Shown one piece after another: positions 1 to 11,196 of a stretch of 64,000 bases of DNA (positions within the stretch are counted from its first letter, which is position 1; the number at the start of each line of letters is the position of its first letter). The stretch spans positions 1 to 64,000 of the forward strand of contig NZ_JANJTZ010000047.1 in NCBI RefSeq assembly GCF_024710845.1, read 5' to 3'. The notes under the pieces are model-generated. The model was given only the letters and a program-made list of their open reading frames with translations. It did no database searches and was not told the origin of the DNA. Source of the DNA: Mesorhizobium sp. (GTDB taxonomy: Bacteria > Pseudomonadota > Alphaproteobacteria > Rhizobiales > Rhizobiaceae). The position numbers and the translations under genes are program-made.

Positions 1-402
1 CGTGTTTTTGTGATCCTCGACGGCGGCGCCCATCATCACTGGCATGCGACCGGCGCGCTCGAAGGACGCCGGCTCCTGCACTTTCCGCTCGCGGTCATCC
101 GCCGCGGCGGGCCGGTAACACCGCGCTCGACGGAGCACGTAACGGTGTGTGGTCCCTTATGTGCGCCACACGACACTTGGGCCGAAGACACGGTGCTGCC
201 GATCGTCGAGCCCGGCGATCTCGTCGCAGTCTTTCAGTCTGGCGCCTATGGCCCGAGTGCGAGCCCTCAAGGCTTTCTGCGCCGACCGCCGCCCGGCGAA
301 ATCCTGGCCGAATGGCCCTCCGCCGATATCGCAGAGCGCCTCGAGCGCTTCGGGCGCACCCCCTATCCCTACCCCCCGCAGCAGGAGAATCAAGATGCTT
401 GA
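1..402 (+). CDS. PLP-dependent decarboxylase (LysA/ODC fold), C-terminal part
   Basis: The frame is open from the first base, so only about the last 133 residues are present. They resemble the C-terminal barrel of type III PLP decarboxylases (diaminopimelate, ornithine and arginine decarboxylase fold). The stretch [13 protein letters not shown] is followed by GPLCAPHD and then [13 protein letters not shown]. The GPLC cysteine and the QSGAYG segment are the usual active-site landmarks contributed across the dimer interface. The closest subgroup I recognise is the one annotated as exosortase-associated pyridoxal decarboxylase, but the substrate cannot be assigned. The stop codon overlaps the folE start by eight bases, suggesting translational coupling. 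Confidence 0.75.
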   Translation, partial: RVFVILDGGAHHHWHATGALEGRRLLHFPLAVIRRGGPVTPRSTEHVTVCGPLCAPHDTWAEDTVLPIVEPGDLVAVFQSGAYGPSASPQGFLRRPPPGEILAEWPSADIAERLERFGRTPYPYPPQQENQDA

Positions 403-1093
403 AGAACGCAACGTCGACGGTGTGTGGATGCAGATCCCGTTCGCCGATTCGACGCGAGAGCCGACAAAAGCAAAGCGCCGCGCCAAGGCAACGAAAACGA
501 TCGAGATTGCCAGCCGCCCAACGCGCAAGGAGGCCGAGGCCGCGGTTCGCACCTTGCTTCGCTGGGCCGGGGACGATCCGGCGCGCGAAGGCCTGCAGGA
601 CACGCCGCGCCGCGTGGTGCGGGCCTATGAGGAGTTCTTTTCCGGCTACGGTCAGGATCCGGCAGCATTGCTCGCCCGAACTTTCGAGGAGGTCGAAGGC
701 TATGACGAGATGATCGTGTTGAGGGATATCCGCTTCGAGAGCTACTGCGAGCACCACATGGTGCCGATCATCGGGCGCGCTCATGTCGGCTACCTGCCCG
801 ACGGCAAGGTCGTGGGCCTGTCGAAGATCGCCCGCGTCGTCGATATTTTCGCCCACCGGCTGCAGACGCAGGAAGCGATGACCGCGCAGATCGCCGCGGT
901 CATCCAGGACGTGCTCAATCCGCGCGGCGTGGCCGTCATAGTCGAGGCCGAACACATGTGTATGGCGATGCGCGGCATCCGAAAGCAGGGCTCGACGACC
1001 ATGACCTCCACCTTCACCGGCTCGTTCAAGAACAGCCCGGAGGAGCAGGTCCGTTTCGTGACGATGGTGCGCGGCGCTGCCGCGCCGCGATGA
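395..1093 (+). CDS. folE: GTP cyclohydrolase I
   Basis: This 232-residue cytoplasmic enzyme converts GTP to dihydroneopterin triphosphate, the first step of folate (and pterin) synthesis. The zinc site is visible as SYCEHH, with Cys118 and His121, and a second cysteine at about 189 in MCMAMRG. The substrate loop [10 protein letters not shown] follows. The chosen ATG has GGAG nine bases upstream and lies inside the last codons of the preceding decarboxylase. The protein has a lysine/arginine-rich N-terminal extension of about 35 residues, and an in-frame ATG at 428 is an alternative start. hisI follows after 47 bases, a familiar neighbour in rhizobia. Confidence 0.97.
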   Translation: MLEERNVDGVWMQIPFADSTREPTKAKRRAKATKTIEIASRPTRKEAEAAVRTLLRWAGDDPAREGLQDTPRRVVRAYEEFFSGYGQDPAALLARTFEEVEGYDEMIVLRDIRFESYCEHHMVPIIGRAHVGYLPDGKVVGLSKIARVVDIFAHRLQTQEAMTAQIAAVIQDVLNPRGVAVIVEAEHMCMAMRGIRKQGSTTMTSTFTGSFKNSPEEQVRFVTMVRGAAAPR

Positions 1094-1140
1094 CCTCCGG
1101 GGGCTGACAATCCGGCCGGCCCCGTGCGATAGGACCGGCC

Positions 1141-1602
1141 ATGACAAGCTCCATCCGTTTCGATCCGCCGCCTTCCGACAAGTCAGCCCTTGAGGAAGGT
1201 TCGGCATTCACGCCGCGCTTTGATGCCAACGGTCTCGTCACCGTCGTGGTGACCGACGCCGGCGATGGCACTCTGCTCATGGTCGCGCACATGAACGCCG
1301 AGGCGCTGGCGTTGACGCTCCAGACCGGCATCGCCCACTACTGGTCGCGCTCGCGCAATTCGCTCTGGAAGAAGGGCGAAACGTCCGGCAATTTCCAGCA
1401 TGTGAAGGAAGTCCGGACCGACTGCGACCAGGACGCGATCTGGCTCAAAGTCTCCGTCTCCGGGCACGACGCCACGTGCCACACCGGCCGGCGCTCCTGC
1501 TTCTACCGCGTGGTTGAAACCAAAGACGCTTCCGCCCATTTGAGTCATGACGGAAGCGAAGCGTTGTTCGACGTGGAGCACACCTACAAAGCGGAGAAGT
1601 GA
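1141..1602 (+). CDS. hisI: phosphoribosyl-AMP cyclohydrolase
   Basis: This 153-residue enzyme opens the purine ring of phosphoribosyl-AMP in the third step of histidine synthesis. Family hallmarks are [17 protein letters not shown], the metal-binding DCDQDA segment and [11 protein letters not shown] with the paired cysteines. It is a stand-alone HisI without a fused HisE, as is usual in alphaproteobacteria. It lies 47 bases after folE on the same strand and is probably co-transcribed with it. Confidence 0.96.
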   Translation: MTSSIRFDPPPSDKSALEEGSAFTPRFDANGLVTVVVTDAGDGTLLMVAHMNAEALALTLQTGIAHYWSRSRNSLWKKGETSGNFQHVKEVRTDCDQDAIWLKVSVSGHDATCHTGRRSCFYRVVETKDASAHLSHDGSEALFDVEHTYKAEK

Positions 1603-1705
1603 CCGGCGCCACAGGGCGCCCTCGACCTTCTCGTGCCTGTGCGAGGCGATTCACGCTTCCGAAACATCCCGTGGCGTATAAGGCGGGCGGGAGAGGGAGA
1701 GTGAC

Positions 1706-2656
1706 ATGTCGATGCTCGACTGGGCATCCCTGCGTGGACGAGGCAACGTGGCGGACCGGTTTCCGCCTTTGCCGGACGAGTTGACCAAGCCGCTGAGGAA
1801 ATCGGGCGTGGCGCTCGCGCTTGGCGGCGGAGCGGCGCGCGGCTGGGCCCATATCGGCGTTCTTCGGGCGCTGGACGAAGCCGGCATCCGCATCAACATG
1901 ATCGCAGGTACCTCGATCGGCGCGCTTGTCGGAGGGTGCTACCTCGCCGGCAAGTTGGACGAACTGGAAGAATTCGCGCGCGGGCTGACGAAGCGCCGCC
2001 TCTTCGGTCTGATGGACTTCCATCTTGGCGGCAACGGCCTGCTCGGCGGCATGAAGCTCACAGCGCGGATGCAGCAGCATATGAACGGACTGAGATTCGA
2101 GGATCTCGACCGGCCCTTCGTCTGCGTCGCGACCGAGATCAAGACCGGACACGAAATCTGGCTGTCGAGCGGATCCCTGATCACCGCGATGCGCGCCTCC
2201 TACGCATTGCCGGGCGTGTTCGAGCCGGTACACTGCAACCACCGCACGCTGGTGGACGGCGCGCTGGTCAATCCGGTGCCGGTTTCCGTCTGCCGGGCAC
2301 ATGAGCAGCCGCTCGTCGTGGCGGTCAATTTACACTACGACCTGTTCGGCCGCGCCGCGGTGGTGAAGCACAGCGCCATCGACGAGCCGGTCATGGCGGC
2401 GATGGAAGGAGTTCCGAGCGAGCGCGAGTCGCGGCTCGGCATCACCGGCGTGATGGTCGAGGCGTTCAACATCATCCAGGACCGCATCTCTCGCGCCCGC
2501 CTTGCCGGCGACCCGCCCGACCTTTCGCTGCAGCCGAAGCTCGGCCATGTCGGGCTGACCGAATTCCACCGCGCCGACGAACTGATCCGCCTCGGCTACG
2601 AAGCGACGCGCGCGCAGATTGGCGAGCTTGAGCGTCTGCAAGGCGTGCTGGCTTAG
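1706..2656 (+). CDS. patatin-like phospholipase
   Basis: This 316-residue patatin-family acyl hydrolase has the oxyanion-hole motif GGGAARG at about 40 to 46. The nucleophile elbow GTSIG holds Ser70, and the catalytic aspartate lies in VDGALVNPVPV, giving a Ser-Asp dyad. No signal peptide or membrane segment is evident, so it is probably cytoplasmic or peripheral and related to the RssA/YchK group. A GGGAGAGGGAGAG purine run just upstream of the ATG serves as ribosome binding site. It converges on recJ with nine bases between the two stop codons. The physiological lipid substrate is unknown. Confidence 0.9.
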   Translation: MSMLDWASLRGRGNVADRFPPLPDELTKPLRKSGVALALGGGAARGWAHIGVLRALDEAGIRINMIAGTSIGALVGGCYLAGKLDELEEFARGLTKRRLFGLMDFHLGGNGLLGGMKLTARMQQHMNGLRFEDLDRPFVCVATEIKTGHEIWLSSGSLITAMRASYALPGVFEPVHCNHRTLVDGALVNPVPVSVCRAHEQPLVVAVNLHYDLFGRAAVVKHSAIDEPVMAAMEGVPSERESRLGITGVMVEAFNIIQDRISRARLAGDPPDLSLQPKLGHVGLTEFHRADELIRLGYEATRAQIGELERLQGVLA

Positions 2657-2665
2657 GAAGAAGTC

Positions 2666-4456
2666 CTAATCGGCCCGTGCGGCGTCGACGATTCGCAATT
2701 GCGGGCTGGAACTGCCATTCCAATAGTTGATCGACAGAGTTCCGGCGACATGCACCAGCCGGCCGCGGCTGGCCATCAGGAAGGCGCCGAGATCGGTCTC
2801 GGCCGCGCGGAACGCCATGGCGGCGATGCGTCCGCCGGCTTCCGAACGCAGTTCGACACGTAGATGCCCGCCATTGCCGACCGTACGGACATCGGCGACA
2901 CGGTGGCGCGGCAAGGCCAGCATCGGCTGGGGATGGCCGGGACCGAATGGCCCCGCGCGTTCGAGTTCCTCGGCAAGCGTCAGCGTAGCGCCGTCTGCCG
3001 ATACGGCCGCGTCGATCTTCAGGCTGTCCGCGTCGCGCAGTTCAAACACCGTAGCTCCGGCATGTTCCTCGAAGAAGGCGCGAAGTTCGCCGAGCCGCGA
3101 CCGCTCGACGGTGATCCCGGCCGCCATGGCATGTCCGCCGCCCTTGATCAGCAGGCCGCGGTCGACCGCCTCGCGGACCATGCGTCCGAGGTCGAAGCCA
3201 GCGATGGAGCGGCCGGAGCCGGAGCCGATGCCGGTCGAGTTGAAGGCGATGGCGAAGGCCGGCCGACGCGCATGGTCCTTCAGCCGCGACGCAAGCAGGC
3301 CGACGATGCCCGGATGCCATTTGTCGTTCGCGGTGACGAGCACGGCCGGCCCCTGCCCTCCCAGAAGTTCCGTGTCGGCTTCCGCCTTCGCCTCGGCGAG
3401 CATCCCCTGCTCCATCGCCTGGCGCTCGGAATTCAGCCGATCCAGCGTCTCGGCGATCTTGGCCGCCTCCACCGGGTCGTCCAACGTCAGTAGGCGGCTG
3501 CCAAGCGCGGCGTCGCCGATACGGCCGCCGGCATTGATACGGGGGCCGATCATGAAGCCGAAATGGTAGGGATTAAGCGGCTCGCCTATGCGCGAGGCGC
3601 GCGCCAGGGTCGCAATCCCCGGATTGGTCATCCGCCGTGCCGTGACCAACCCTTTCACGACAAAGGCACGATTGAGCCCGACGAGCGGCACCACGTCGCA
3701 GACCGTTGCCAGCGCGACGAGGTCGAGCATGGCAAGCAGGTCCGGCGGAGGCGGACCGCCGGTATCGCGCAGCAGGCGCGAAACCTGCACCAGCGTCATG
3801 AACACGACGCCGGCCGCGCAGAGATATCCCATGCCGGAAAGATCGTCTTCGCGGTTCGGGTTGACGACCGCGCAGGCAGGCGGAAGCGCGCCGCCGACCT
3901 GATGGTGGTCGAGCACGACGACGTCGGCGCGAAGTGCGTTTGCCGCCTCGATCGATGGAGCGCTGTTGGTGCCGCAGTCGACGGTCACGATCAGGGATGC
4001 GCCCCGCGCGACCAGTTCGCGCATGGCTTCCGGGTTCGGCCCATAGCCTTCGAAGATGCGGTCCGGGATGTAGATTTCGGATTGAACGCCGAAATGGTCG
4101 AGATAGCGCTTCAGCAGGGCCGAGGAGCAGGCGCCGTCGACGTCGTAGTCGCCGAAGATCGCGACCCGCTCGCGCTGCTTGGTGGCGCGTGCGATCCGCT
4201 CGCCGGCCTTGTCCATGTCGGTGATCGTCAGCGGGTCCGGCATCAGGTCGCGGATGGTCGGATCCATGAACCGCTCCGCCGTCTCGGGGCCAACGTTGCG
4301 TCCGGCCAGAACGCGCGCGACGATGTCGGATATGCCGTGCCCCTGCGCGATGGCGAGCGCGACGTTTTCCTGGCGCTCGCTCAGGCGATGCTCCCAGGCG
4401 ATGCCCGTGGCGGAGGCGCGGATACCGAGGAAGAGGCGGGAGGTCTGTGACACCAC
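2666..4456 (-). CDS. recJ: single-stranded-DNA-specific exonuclease RecJ
   Basis: This 596-residue protein degrades single-stranded DNA 5' to 3' in recombination and mismatch repair. DHH-family motifs appear in order: FGDYDVDGACSSALL, VDCGTNS, and VLDHHQV. GGGHAMAAG of the DHHA1 part follows, then a C-terminal OB-like region. Length is normal for RecJ. It is the last gene of a leftward group (alaC, hom, glpX, VOC protein, recJ), an order common in rhizobia, though 111 bases separate it from the VOC gene. Confidence 0.96.
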   Translation of the reverse strand: MVSQTSRLFLGIRASATGIAWEHRLSERQENVALAIAQGHGISDIVARVLAGRNVGPETAERFMDPTIRDLMPDPLTITDMDKAGERIARATKQRERVAIFGDYDVDGACSSALLKRYLDHFGVQSEIYIPDRIFEGYGPNPEAMRELVARGASLIVTVDCGTNSAPSIEAANALRADVVVLDHHQVGGALPPACAVVNPNREDDLSGMGYLCAAGVVFMTLVQVSRLLRDTGGPPPPDLLAMLDLVALATVCDVVPLVGLNRAFVVKGLVTARRMTNPGIATLARASRIGEPLNPYHFGFMIGPRINAGGRIGDAALGSRLLTLDDPVEAAKIAETLDRLNSERQAMEQGMLAEAKAEADTELLGGQGPAVLVTANDKWHPGIVGLLASRLKDHARRPAFAIAFNSTGIGSGSGRSIAGFDLGRMVREAVDRGLLIKGGGHAMAAGITVERSRLGELRAFFEEHAGATVFELRDADSLKIDAAVSADGATLTLAEELERAGPFGPGHPQPMLALPRHRVADVRTVGNGGHLRVELRSEAGGRIAAMAFRAAETDLGAFLMASRGRLVHVAGTLSINYWNGSSSPQLRIVDAARAD

Positions 4457-4567
4457 GCTAACGTCTGTATCCGGGCCGCCCTGTCAAGCTTGCCGGATAC
4501 CCGAGGGGCTCGAGAGAAAACGCCAGGTCATGGCGCGGGACGACGCGGACGCGCCAGGAACCACCGC

Positions 4568-4951
4568 CTAGTCGGATACTCGGCAGCTGGCGCAGAGCTT
4601 GTTGCCGTCCGGGTCACGCAGATAGGCGATGTAGGCCTTGCGAGACCCGGTCTGGCGAACGCCCGGCGGATCTTCCGCAGTCGATCCCCCATTGGCGATT
4701 CCCGCCGCATGCCAAGCGTCGACCATTGCGGGGTCGGCCATCAGCAGGCCGATCGTGCCTCCGTTGGCGAATGTCGCGGACTGTCCGTTGATCGGCTTCG
4801 TAACCATGAAGCGGTAGCCATCCTTCGGATAGACCAGCCTGCCCTTTGCATCGATCGTCCCCGCATCGCCGCCCGAGGCTTTGAAGAGGGCATCGTAGAA
4901 CCGCCGCGAACGCTCCAGATCGTTCGATCCGACCATGATGTGCGTGAACAT
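4568..4951 (-). CDS. VOC-family (glyoxalase/bleomycin-resistance fold) protein
   Basis: This is a 127-residue single-domain VOC protein. It begins with the usual beta strand MFTHIMVGSNDLERSRRFYD and ends with YLRDPDGNKLCA, whose aspartate/asparagine region marks the metal-site end of the fold. Members range from lyases to dioxygenases and binding proteins, and the sequence does not reveal a substrate. It sits 24 bases downstream of glpX on the same strand, so it is likely part of that transcript. Confidence 0.85.
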   Translation of the reverse strand: MFTHIMVGSNDLERSRRFYDALFKASGGDAGTIDAKGRLVYPKDGYRFMVTKPINGQSATFANGGTIGLLMADPAMVDAWHAAGIANGGSTAEDPPGVRQTGSRKAYIAYLRDPDGNKLCASCRVSD

Positions 4952-4975
4952 TGCGCCCCCCTGCCGTCTACAGGC

Positions 4976-5953
<978 letters not shown>

Positions 5954-6108
5954 TTGCGGGACTTCCCTCGGACTACGGCTGGAAAAGAGTGACAGGCCGG
6001 TCGTTTCCGGCGGCCTCCTTTTGTCAAACCGGCATGACAACGGCAAGACCCGCGGCAAGCTAAACCGCAGGTCTCGAGAGAAAGAATCGATTGAAAATCC
6101 CGGACTTG

Positions 6109-7422
6109 TCAGTCCGCCCGCTCGATCCTGATGACCTGCGGCTTATCGGTGAGCAGTCCGTCGCGGGTGATGCCGTCGACAGCCTTGCGCACGGCGGCTT
6201 CCGTCGTCTCGTGCGTGACGAGGATGACGGTCTTTTCGCTCGGCTTCTCGCTGCCCGCGGAGCGCTGGACGATCGATTCGAGCGAGATGTCGTTGTCGGC
6301 CATCCGCCGTGCGACGCCGGCGAAGACGCCGGTGCGGTCATGCACGGTGAGGCGGATGAAATAGCCGCCCGCATGACTGCGCATCTGCGCCTTCTTGTAG
6401 GGCTTGAGATCCTTCACGGCGCGACCGAAGACCGGACCGTGCTGGAAGCCCGGCCTGCTCTTGGCGATATCGGCGATGTCGCCGATCACCGCCGAGGCGG
6501 TCGCGTTGCCGCCGGCGCCCGGCCCCGAGAGCAGCAGTTCGCCGAGGATGTCGGTCTCGATCGCCACCGCGTTCGTCACGCCGTGGACCTGAGCGATGAC
6601 GGAGGCCGTCGGCACCATAGTCGGATGCACGCGCTGCTCGATGCCGCTGTCAGTCTTCTGGGCAACGCCGAGTAGCTTGATACGGTAGCCAAGCTCGGCC
6701 GCGGCGCGGATGTCCGCTTGGGTGATGTTGGAGATGCCTTCCAGATAGATGTCGTTTGGCGCGATGCGGGTGCCGAAGGCTAGACTGGTTAGGATCGACA
6801 GTTTGTGCGCGGTGTCGTTGCCCTCGATGTCGAAGGTCGGATCCGCTTCGGCATAGCCGAGCCGCTGCGCATCCTTCAGGCATTCCTCGAAGGAGATGCC
6901 TTCGGCTTCCATGCGGGTGAGGATGTAGTTGCAGGTGCCGTTCAAGATTCCGAAGACGCGGCTGACCGAATTGCCGGCGAGCGACTCGCGCAGCGTCTTG
7001 ATTACCGGGATGCCGCCGGCCACCGCCGCTTCGTAGTTGAGCAGCACGCCCTTCTTCTCGGCGATTTCCGCGAGTGACAGACCGTGCTTGGATAAAAGCG
7101 CCTTGTTGGCGGTGACGACGTGATGTCCCGCCTCCAGCGCCGCTTTCACGGCAGCCCGCGCGGGGCCCTCGTCGCCGCCGATCAGTTCGACGAACACATC
7201 GATGTCACCCGATTTGGCCAGCGCCACCGGATCGTCGTACCAGGTTGCGCCCGACAGATCGACACCGCGGTCGCGCGTGCGATCCCGCGCCGAGACGGCG
7301 GTGACGACGAGATCGCGGCCGCACTGGCGCGTCAGCTCGCCGGCCTTGGCCGCGATCACGCGCGCAACAGACGCACCGACAGTGCCGAGACCGGCAATTC
7401 CAATACGCAAAGCTTCGGCCAT
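6109..7422 (-). CDS. hom: homoserine dehydrogenase
   Basis: This 437-residue enzyme reduces aspartate semialdehyde to homoserine on the way to threonine and methionine. The N-terminal Rossmann motif is GLGTVGASV, followed by the nucleotide-site segment TANKALLS. The catalytic region includes GGIPVIKTLRESLAGN and the conserved LNGTCNYILT. The C terminus is an ACT domain (about 350 to 430, with RTGVFAGVARRMADNDIS) that usually gives feedback inhibition by threonine. It begins 39 bases after the alaC-type aminotransferase and precedes glpX, so the three are probably co-transcribed. Confidence 0.97.
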   Translation of the reverse strand: MAEALRIGIAGLGTVGASVARVIAAKAGELTRQCGRDLVVTAVSARDRTRDRGVDLSGATWYDDPVALAKSGDIDVFVELIGGDEGPARAAVKAALEAGHHVVTANKALLSKHGLSLAEIAEKKGVLLNYEAAVAGGIPVIKTLRESLAGNSVSRVFGILNGTCNYILTRMEAEGISFEECLKDAQRLGYAEADPTFDIEGNDTAHKLSILTSLAFGTRIAPNDIYLEGISNITQADIRAAAELGYRIKLLGVAQKTDSGIEQRVHPTMVPTASVIAQVHGVTNAVAIETDILGELLLSGPGAGGNATASAVIGDIADIAKSRPGFQHGPVFGRAVKDLKPYKKAQMRSHAGGYFIRLTVHDRTGVFAGVARRMADNDISLESIVQRSAGSEKPSEKTVILVTHETTEAAVRKAVDGITRDGLLTDKPQVIRIERAD

Positions 7423-7461
7423 CGTCCCCGCGCCCTTCAGGTCCTTCGGTTGGAAATGGGC

Positions 7462-8679
7462 TCAGCGGCGGGCGCTGAGCGGAATCACGTTGTCGGCCGG
7501 CGCGCCGCTGGTCGCCAGGAAGCGCTTGATCGAGCGCGCGGCCTGGCGGATGCGGTGCTCGTTCTCCACCAGCGCCAGGCGAACGTAGTCGTCGCCATGT
7601 TCGCCGAAGCCGATGCCGGGTGCGACGGCGACGTCCGCCTTTTCGACCAGAAGCTTGGAGAACTCGAGCGAACCCATATGCCTGAACGGTTCCGGGATCG
7701 GCGCCCAGGCGAACATGGTCGCCGCCGGCGCCGGTATGTTCCAGCCGGCCTTGCCGAAGGCGTCGACCATCACGTCGCGGCGGCGGTGATAGATGTCGCG
7801 AACCTCTGCGATGTCGGCGCCGTCGCCGTTGAGGGCCGCGGTCGCTGCGACCTGGATCGGCGTGAAAGCGCCGTAGTCGAGATAGGACTTCACCCGCGTC
7901 AGCGCCGAGATAAGGCGTTCGTTGCCGACGGCGAAGCCCATGCGCCAGCCGGGCATGGAAAAGGTCTTCGACATCGACGTGAACTCGACGGTCACGTCCA
8001 TTGCGCCGGGCACCTGCAGCACCGAAGGCGGCGGATTGCCGTCGAAATAGATTTCCGAATAGGCAAGGTCCGACAGGATGATGATCTCGTGCTTGCGGGC
8101 AAACGCGACCACGTCCTTGTAAAAGTCGAGCGAAGCCACATGCGCGGTCGGGTTCGACGGATAATTGAGGATCAACGCCAGCGGCTTGGGGATCGAGTGC
8201 TTGATCGCGCGTTCCAGCGCCGGCAGGAAACCGTTGTCGGGCTCGGCCTGGATCGAGCGGATGACGCCGCCCGACATGATGAAGCCGAAGGCGTGGATCG
8301 GATAGGTCGGGTTCGGACAGATCACAACGTCGCCCGGCGCCGTGATCGCCTGCGCCATGTTGGCGAAGCCCTCCTTGGAGCCGAGCGTGGCAACGATCTG
8401 CGTTTCCGGGTCGAGCTTCACGCCGAAGCGGCGCGCGTAGTAGGCAGCCTGGGCGCGGCGCAGTCCGGGAATGCCGCGGGACGAGGAATAGCGATGGGTG
8501 CGCGGGTCGCGCACGACCTCGACCAGCTTGTCGACGATCGCCTTGGGCGTCGGCAGGTCCGGATTGCCCATGCCGAGGTCGATGATGTCGGCGCCGCGCG
8601 AGCGGGCCGAGGCCTTCAGCCGATTGACCTGCTCGAAGACGTATGGGGGGAGCCTGCGGGTCTTGTGGAAGTCTTCCAT
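7462..8679 (-). CDS. alaC: class I/II aminotransferase, AlaC-like
   Basis: This 405-residue fold-type I PLP aminotransferase starts with RRLPPYVFEQVNRLK and contains DLGMGNPDLPTP, SSRGIPGLRRA and GSKEGFANM. These features match the alanine transaminase AlaC group. The Schiff-base lysine is in SMSKTFSMPGW and the phosphate-binding arginine in the same stretch. An aspartate- or LL-diaminopimelate-type preference cannot be excluded. Placement directly before hom suggests a role in amino-acid synthesis. The symbol follows family similarity only. Confidence 0.85.
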   Translation of the reverse strand: MEDFHKTRRLPPYVFEQVNRLKASARSRGADIIDLGMGNPDLPTPKAIVDKLVEVVRDPRTHRYSSSRGIPGLRRAQAAYYARRFGVKLDPETQIVATLGSKEGFANMAQAITAPGDVVICPNPTYPIHAFGFIMSGGVIRSIQAEPDNGFLPALERAIKHSIPKPLALILNYPSNPTAHVASLDFYKDVVAFARKHEIIILSDLAYSEIYFDGNPPPSVLQVPGAMDVTVEFTSMSKTFSMPGWRMGFAVGNERLISALTRVKSYLDYGAFTPIQVAATAALNGDGADIAEVRDIYHRRRDVMVDAFGKAGWNIPAPAATMFAWAPIPEPFRHMGSLEFSKLLVEKADVAVAPGIGFGEHGDDYVRLALVENEHRIRQAARSIKRFLATSGAPADNVIPLSARR

Positions 8680-8760
8680 CGGAGTATCCGGCGATGTCGT
8701 GGAACGGTTGGGCGGCGATATACACGCATTCGCCCGGGCGGGGAATAGAGCGGAAGGCGG

Positions 8761-9096
8761 CTATTCGCCCTCGATTTCCTTAAGCGTTTCGGCCTGGGTC
8801 TGAGCCGCTTTCTTCAGCTGCGATGGCGCGGTGGGCGGGGCGCCCTGCTGACCCTTCACGCCTTGATTGGATTGCGCCGCCTTCAACTCGGCAATCTTGG
8901 CGTTCTTGTCAGCGTCGCTGAACTGCTCGGTCGCCGCCGTTTGCGGCACATTGAGGTCGGGCGTCGTGCCGGTATTGCGCACTCCCGGGAGTGGGGCGAT
9001 ATCCTGGAGGCTTGCCGTCTGGCATGCGGATGCCGAGAGCGCGGCGCCGATGGCGGTCACAATGAAGAAATATCGCGCAGCAGACGGTCTGGTCAT
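8761..9096 (-). CDS. small putative lipoprotein
   Basis: This is a predicted 111-residue exported protein. A short basic N terminus is followed by a hydrophobic stretch (YFFIVTAIGAALSASAC) ending at a cysteine that could be the lipidation site, although the lipobox is weak at position -3. The mature part is hydrophilic and rich in Ala, Gln and Lys, with a C-terminal helical segment. The ATG giving MTRPSAARY was preferred because it puts the signal sequence at the N terminus. It lies 81 bases upstream of alaC on the same strand. I do not recognise a family. Confidence 0.65.
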   Translation of the reverse strand: MTRPSAARYFFIVTAIGAALSASACQTASLQDIAPLPGVRNTGTTPDLNVPQTAATEQFSDADKNAKIAELKAAQSNQGVKGQQGAPPTAPSQLKKAAQTQAETLKEIEGE

Positions 9097-9213
9097 ATTC
9101 CTCACCTGCCACCGCGTTAGACGCAAGACAAGTCGTCGCGGCGCATCGCAATTGGACCCCGATGCGCGTGGCATGATAATGTGTCAATAAAAGGCCTCGG
9201 GAGGCAGCCAGAT

Positions 9214-11043
9214 ATGGCCGAGAAGCAGAACGGCGACGAAACCGTGCAAGATGCGCCGGACGTCGCACAGTATCTGGTCAAGGACGCGGACAAGTTCGCG
9301 CTCAACCTCGCGCGCATGGTGGAGGCTGCCGGACAGGCGGCGGCGGCGTGGACGGCGCCGCGCGAACGCGGCGAGGTCAAGGACACGATCGGCGAGCCGA
9401 TGGCGGACGTCGTCAAGACCTTCTCCAAAGTCACCGAATACTGGCTTTCCGATCCGTCTCGGGCGCTCGAGGCGCAGACGCGCCTGTTTTCGGGCTACAT
9501 GAACATCTGGTCGAACTCGATCCGCAAGCTGTCGCACGAGGAACCCGTCGCGGAAGCCATCCAACCGGACCGGGGCGACAAGCGGTTCCAGGATCCCGAA
9601 TGGGCGAAGAACGCCTTCTTCGATTTCCTGAAGCAGGTCTATATCGTCACCTCGAAATGGGCGGCCGACCTCGTCACCCATGCGGATGGACTCGACCCGC
9701 ATACGCGCCAGAAGGCCAACTTCTACGTCAAGCAGGTCATCAACGCGATCTCGCCGTCCAACTTCGTCCTCACCAATCCCGAGCTGTTTCGCGAGACAGT
9801 CGCCTCGAACGGCGAGAACCTGGTTCGCGGGATGAAGATGCTGGCCGAGGACATTGCGGCGGGCCGCGGCGAACTGAAGCTCAGGCAGGCCGACTATTCG
9901 GTGTTCGAAGTCGGCCGCAATATCGCCACGACGCCGGGCAAGGTCGTCGCGCGGAGCGATGTCGCCGAGATCATCCAGTACCAGCCGTCGACCGAGAATG
10001 TGCTGAAGCGGCCGCTGCTGATCTGCCCGCCGTGGATCAACAAGTTCTATATTCTCGACCTCAACCCCGAAAAATCGTTCATCCGCTGGGCTGTGTCGCA
10101 GGGGCACACGGTCTTCGTCATCTCCTGGGTCAACCCGGACGAGCGCCATGCGCGCATGTCCTGGGAGGACTATATCCGCGATGGTCTCGAATTCGGTCTG
10201 GACGCCGTCGCTAAGGAGACCGGCGAGACGTCCGTCAATGCGATCGGCTACTGTGTCGGCGGCACGCTGCTCGCGGCGGCGTTGGCGCTGATGTCAAAGA
10301 AGGGCGACAACCGCATCCGCTCGGCGACCCTGTTCACCACCCAGGTCGATTTCACCTATGCGGGCGACCTCAAAGTGTTCGTCGACGAGGAGCAGATTTC
10401 ATCGCTAGAGCGCTCGATGGGCGAAAAGGGTTATCTCGAAGGCAATCGCATGGCGACGGCTTTCAACATGCTGCGATCCGGCGACCTGATCTGGCCCTAT
10501 GTCGTCAACAACTACATGCGCGGCAAGGATCCGCTCCCGTTCGACCTGCTCTACTGGAACGCGGATTCGACACGGATGAGCGCCGCGAACCATTCGTACT
10601 ACCTGCGCAACTGCTATCTGGAGAACTCGCTCGCCACCGGCAAGATGGAACTCGGCGGGCACAAATTGGCGCTCTCAGACATCAAGATCCCGGTCTACAA
10701 TCTCGCGGCTAAGGAGGACCACATCGCTCCCGCGCGCTCGGTCTTCACGGGCTGCGCCTATTTCGGCGGCGAGGTTGAATACGTCATGGCCGGATCCGGT
10801 CACATCGCCGGCGTCGTCAATCCGCCGGCATCGAAGAAATACCAGCACTGGACCGACGGAAAGCCCGTCGGCGATTTCGATGCCTGGGTGGCGAAAGCGA
10901 CCGAGAATCCGGGCTCCTGGTGGCCGCACTGGCAGCGCTGGATCGAGCGCCTGGACAATCAGCAAGTGCCGGCGCGCAGGGCGGCGAAGAAGTTCAAGCC
11001 GCTGGGCGATGCGCCCGGAGAATATGTCAGGGCCAAGGCGTGA
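9214..11043 (+). CDS. phaC: class I poly(3-hydroxyalkanoate) synthase
   Basis: This 609-residue enzyme polymerises hydroxyacyl-CoA into storage polyester on granule surfaces. The PhaC lipase-like box GYCVGG carries the catalytic cysteine. [14 protein letters not shown] is the conserved N-terminal core block, and the catalytic aspartate and histidine fall in AAKEDHIAP and [12 protein letters not shown]. The ATG at 9214 was preferred over a GTG at 9181 because GGGAGG lies nine bases before it. No phaE or phaR is adjacent, consistent with a single-subunit class I synthase. It is divergent from the lipoprotein gene. Confidence 0.96.
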   Translation: MAEKQNGDETVQDAPDVAQYLVKDADKFALNLARMVEAAGQAAAAWTAPRERGEVKDTIGEPMADVVKTFSKVTEYWLSDPSRALEAQTRLFSGYMNIWSNSIRKLSHEEPVAEAIQPDRGDKRFQDPEWAKNAFFDFLKQVYIVTSKWAADLVTHADGLDPHTRQKANFYVKQVINAISPSNFVLTNPELFRETVASNGENLVRGMKMLAEDIAAGRGELKLRQADYSVFEVGRNIATTPGKVVARSDVAEIIQYQPSTENVLKRPLLICPPWINKFYILDLNPEKSFIRWAVSQGHTVFVISWVNPDERHARMSWEDYIRDGLEFGLDAVAKETGETSVNAIGYCVGGTLLAAALALMSKKGDNRIRSATLFTTQVDFTYAGDLKVFVDEEQISSLERSMGEKGYLEGNRMATAFNMLRSGDLIWPYVVNNYMRGKDPLPFDLLYWNADSTRMSAANHSYYLRNCYLENSLATGKMELGGHKLALSDIKIPVYNLAAKEDHIAPARSVFTGCAYFGGEVEYVMAGSGHIAGVVNPPASKKYQHWTDGKPVGDFDAWVAKATENPGSWWPHWQRWIERLDNQQVPARRAAKKFKPLGDAPGEYVRAKA

Positions 11044-11119
11044 GAGTCACCCGGTCCGGGCGGAGGTGCATAGTTTCGACAACCGGTAACCATGTTGTCG
11101 CCCCAATTGACCAGTAGCC

Positions 11120-11144
11120 GCCTGAGCGACAGGCTTGCATTTTT
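11120..11144 (+). terminator. possible rho-independent terminator after phaC
   Basis: A five-base-pair GC-rich stem (GCCTG and CAGGC) with a five-base loop is followed by TTGCATTTTT, about 75 bases after the phaC stop. The stem is short, so this is a modest call. Confidence 0.4.
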
Positions 11145-11196
11145 GTCGGCCATCGCGTCTTTTCGGCCACGGCTGACCGGATGATTTGCCCGAGGG

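Noticed and set aside
2654-2671. Six-base hairpin (TTAGGA and TCCTAA) between patatin and recJ stops as a terminator
   Set aside because: The stem is weak and AT-containing with no T-run on either strand; it simply overlaps the two stop codons.
7120-8748. A 542-codon open frame on the plus strand opposite hom and alaC
   Set aside because: It spans two well-supported genes on the other strand and its translation has no family features; it is a GC-driven shadow.
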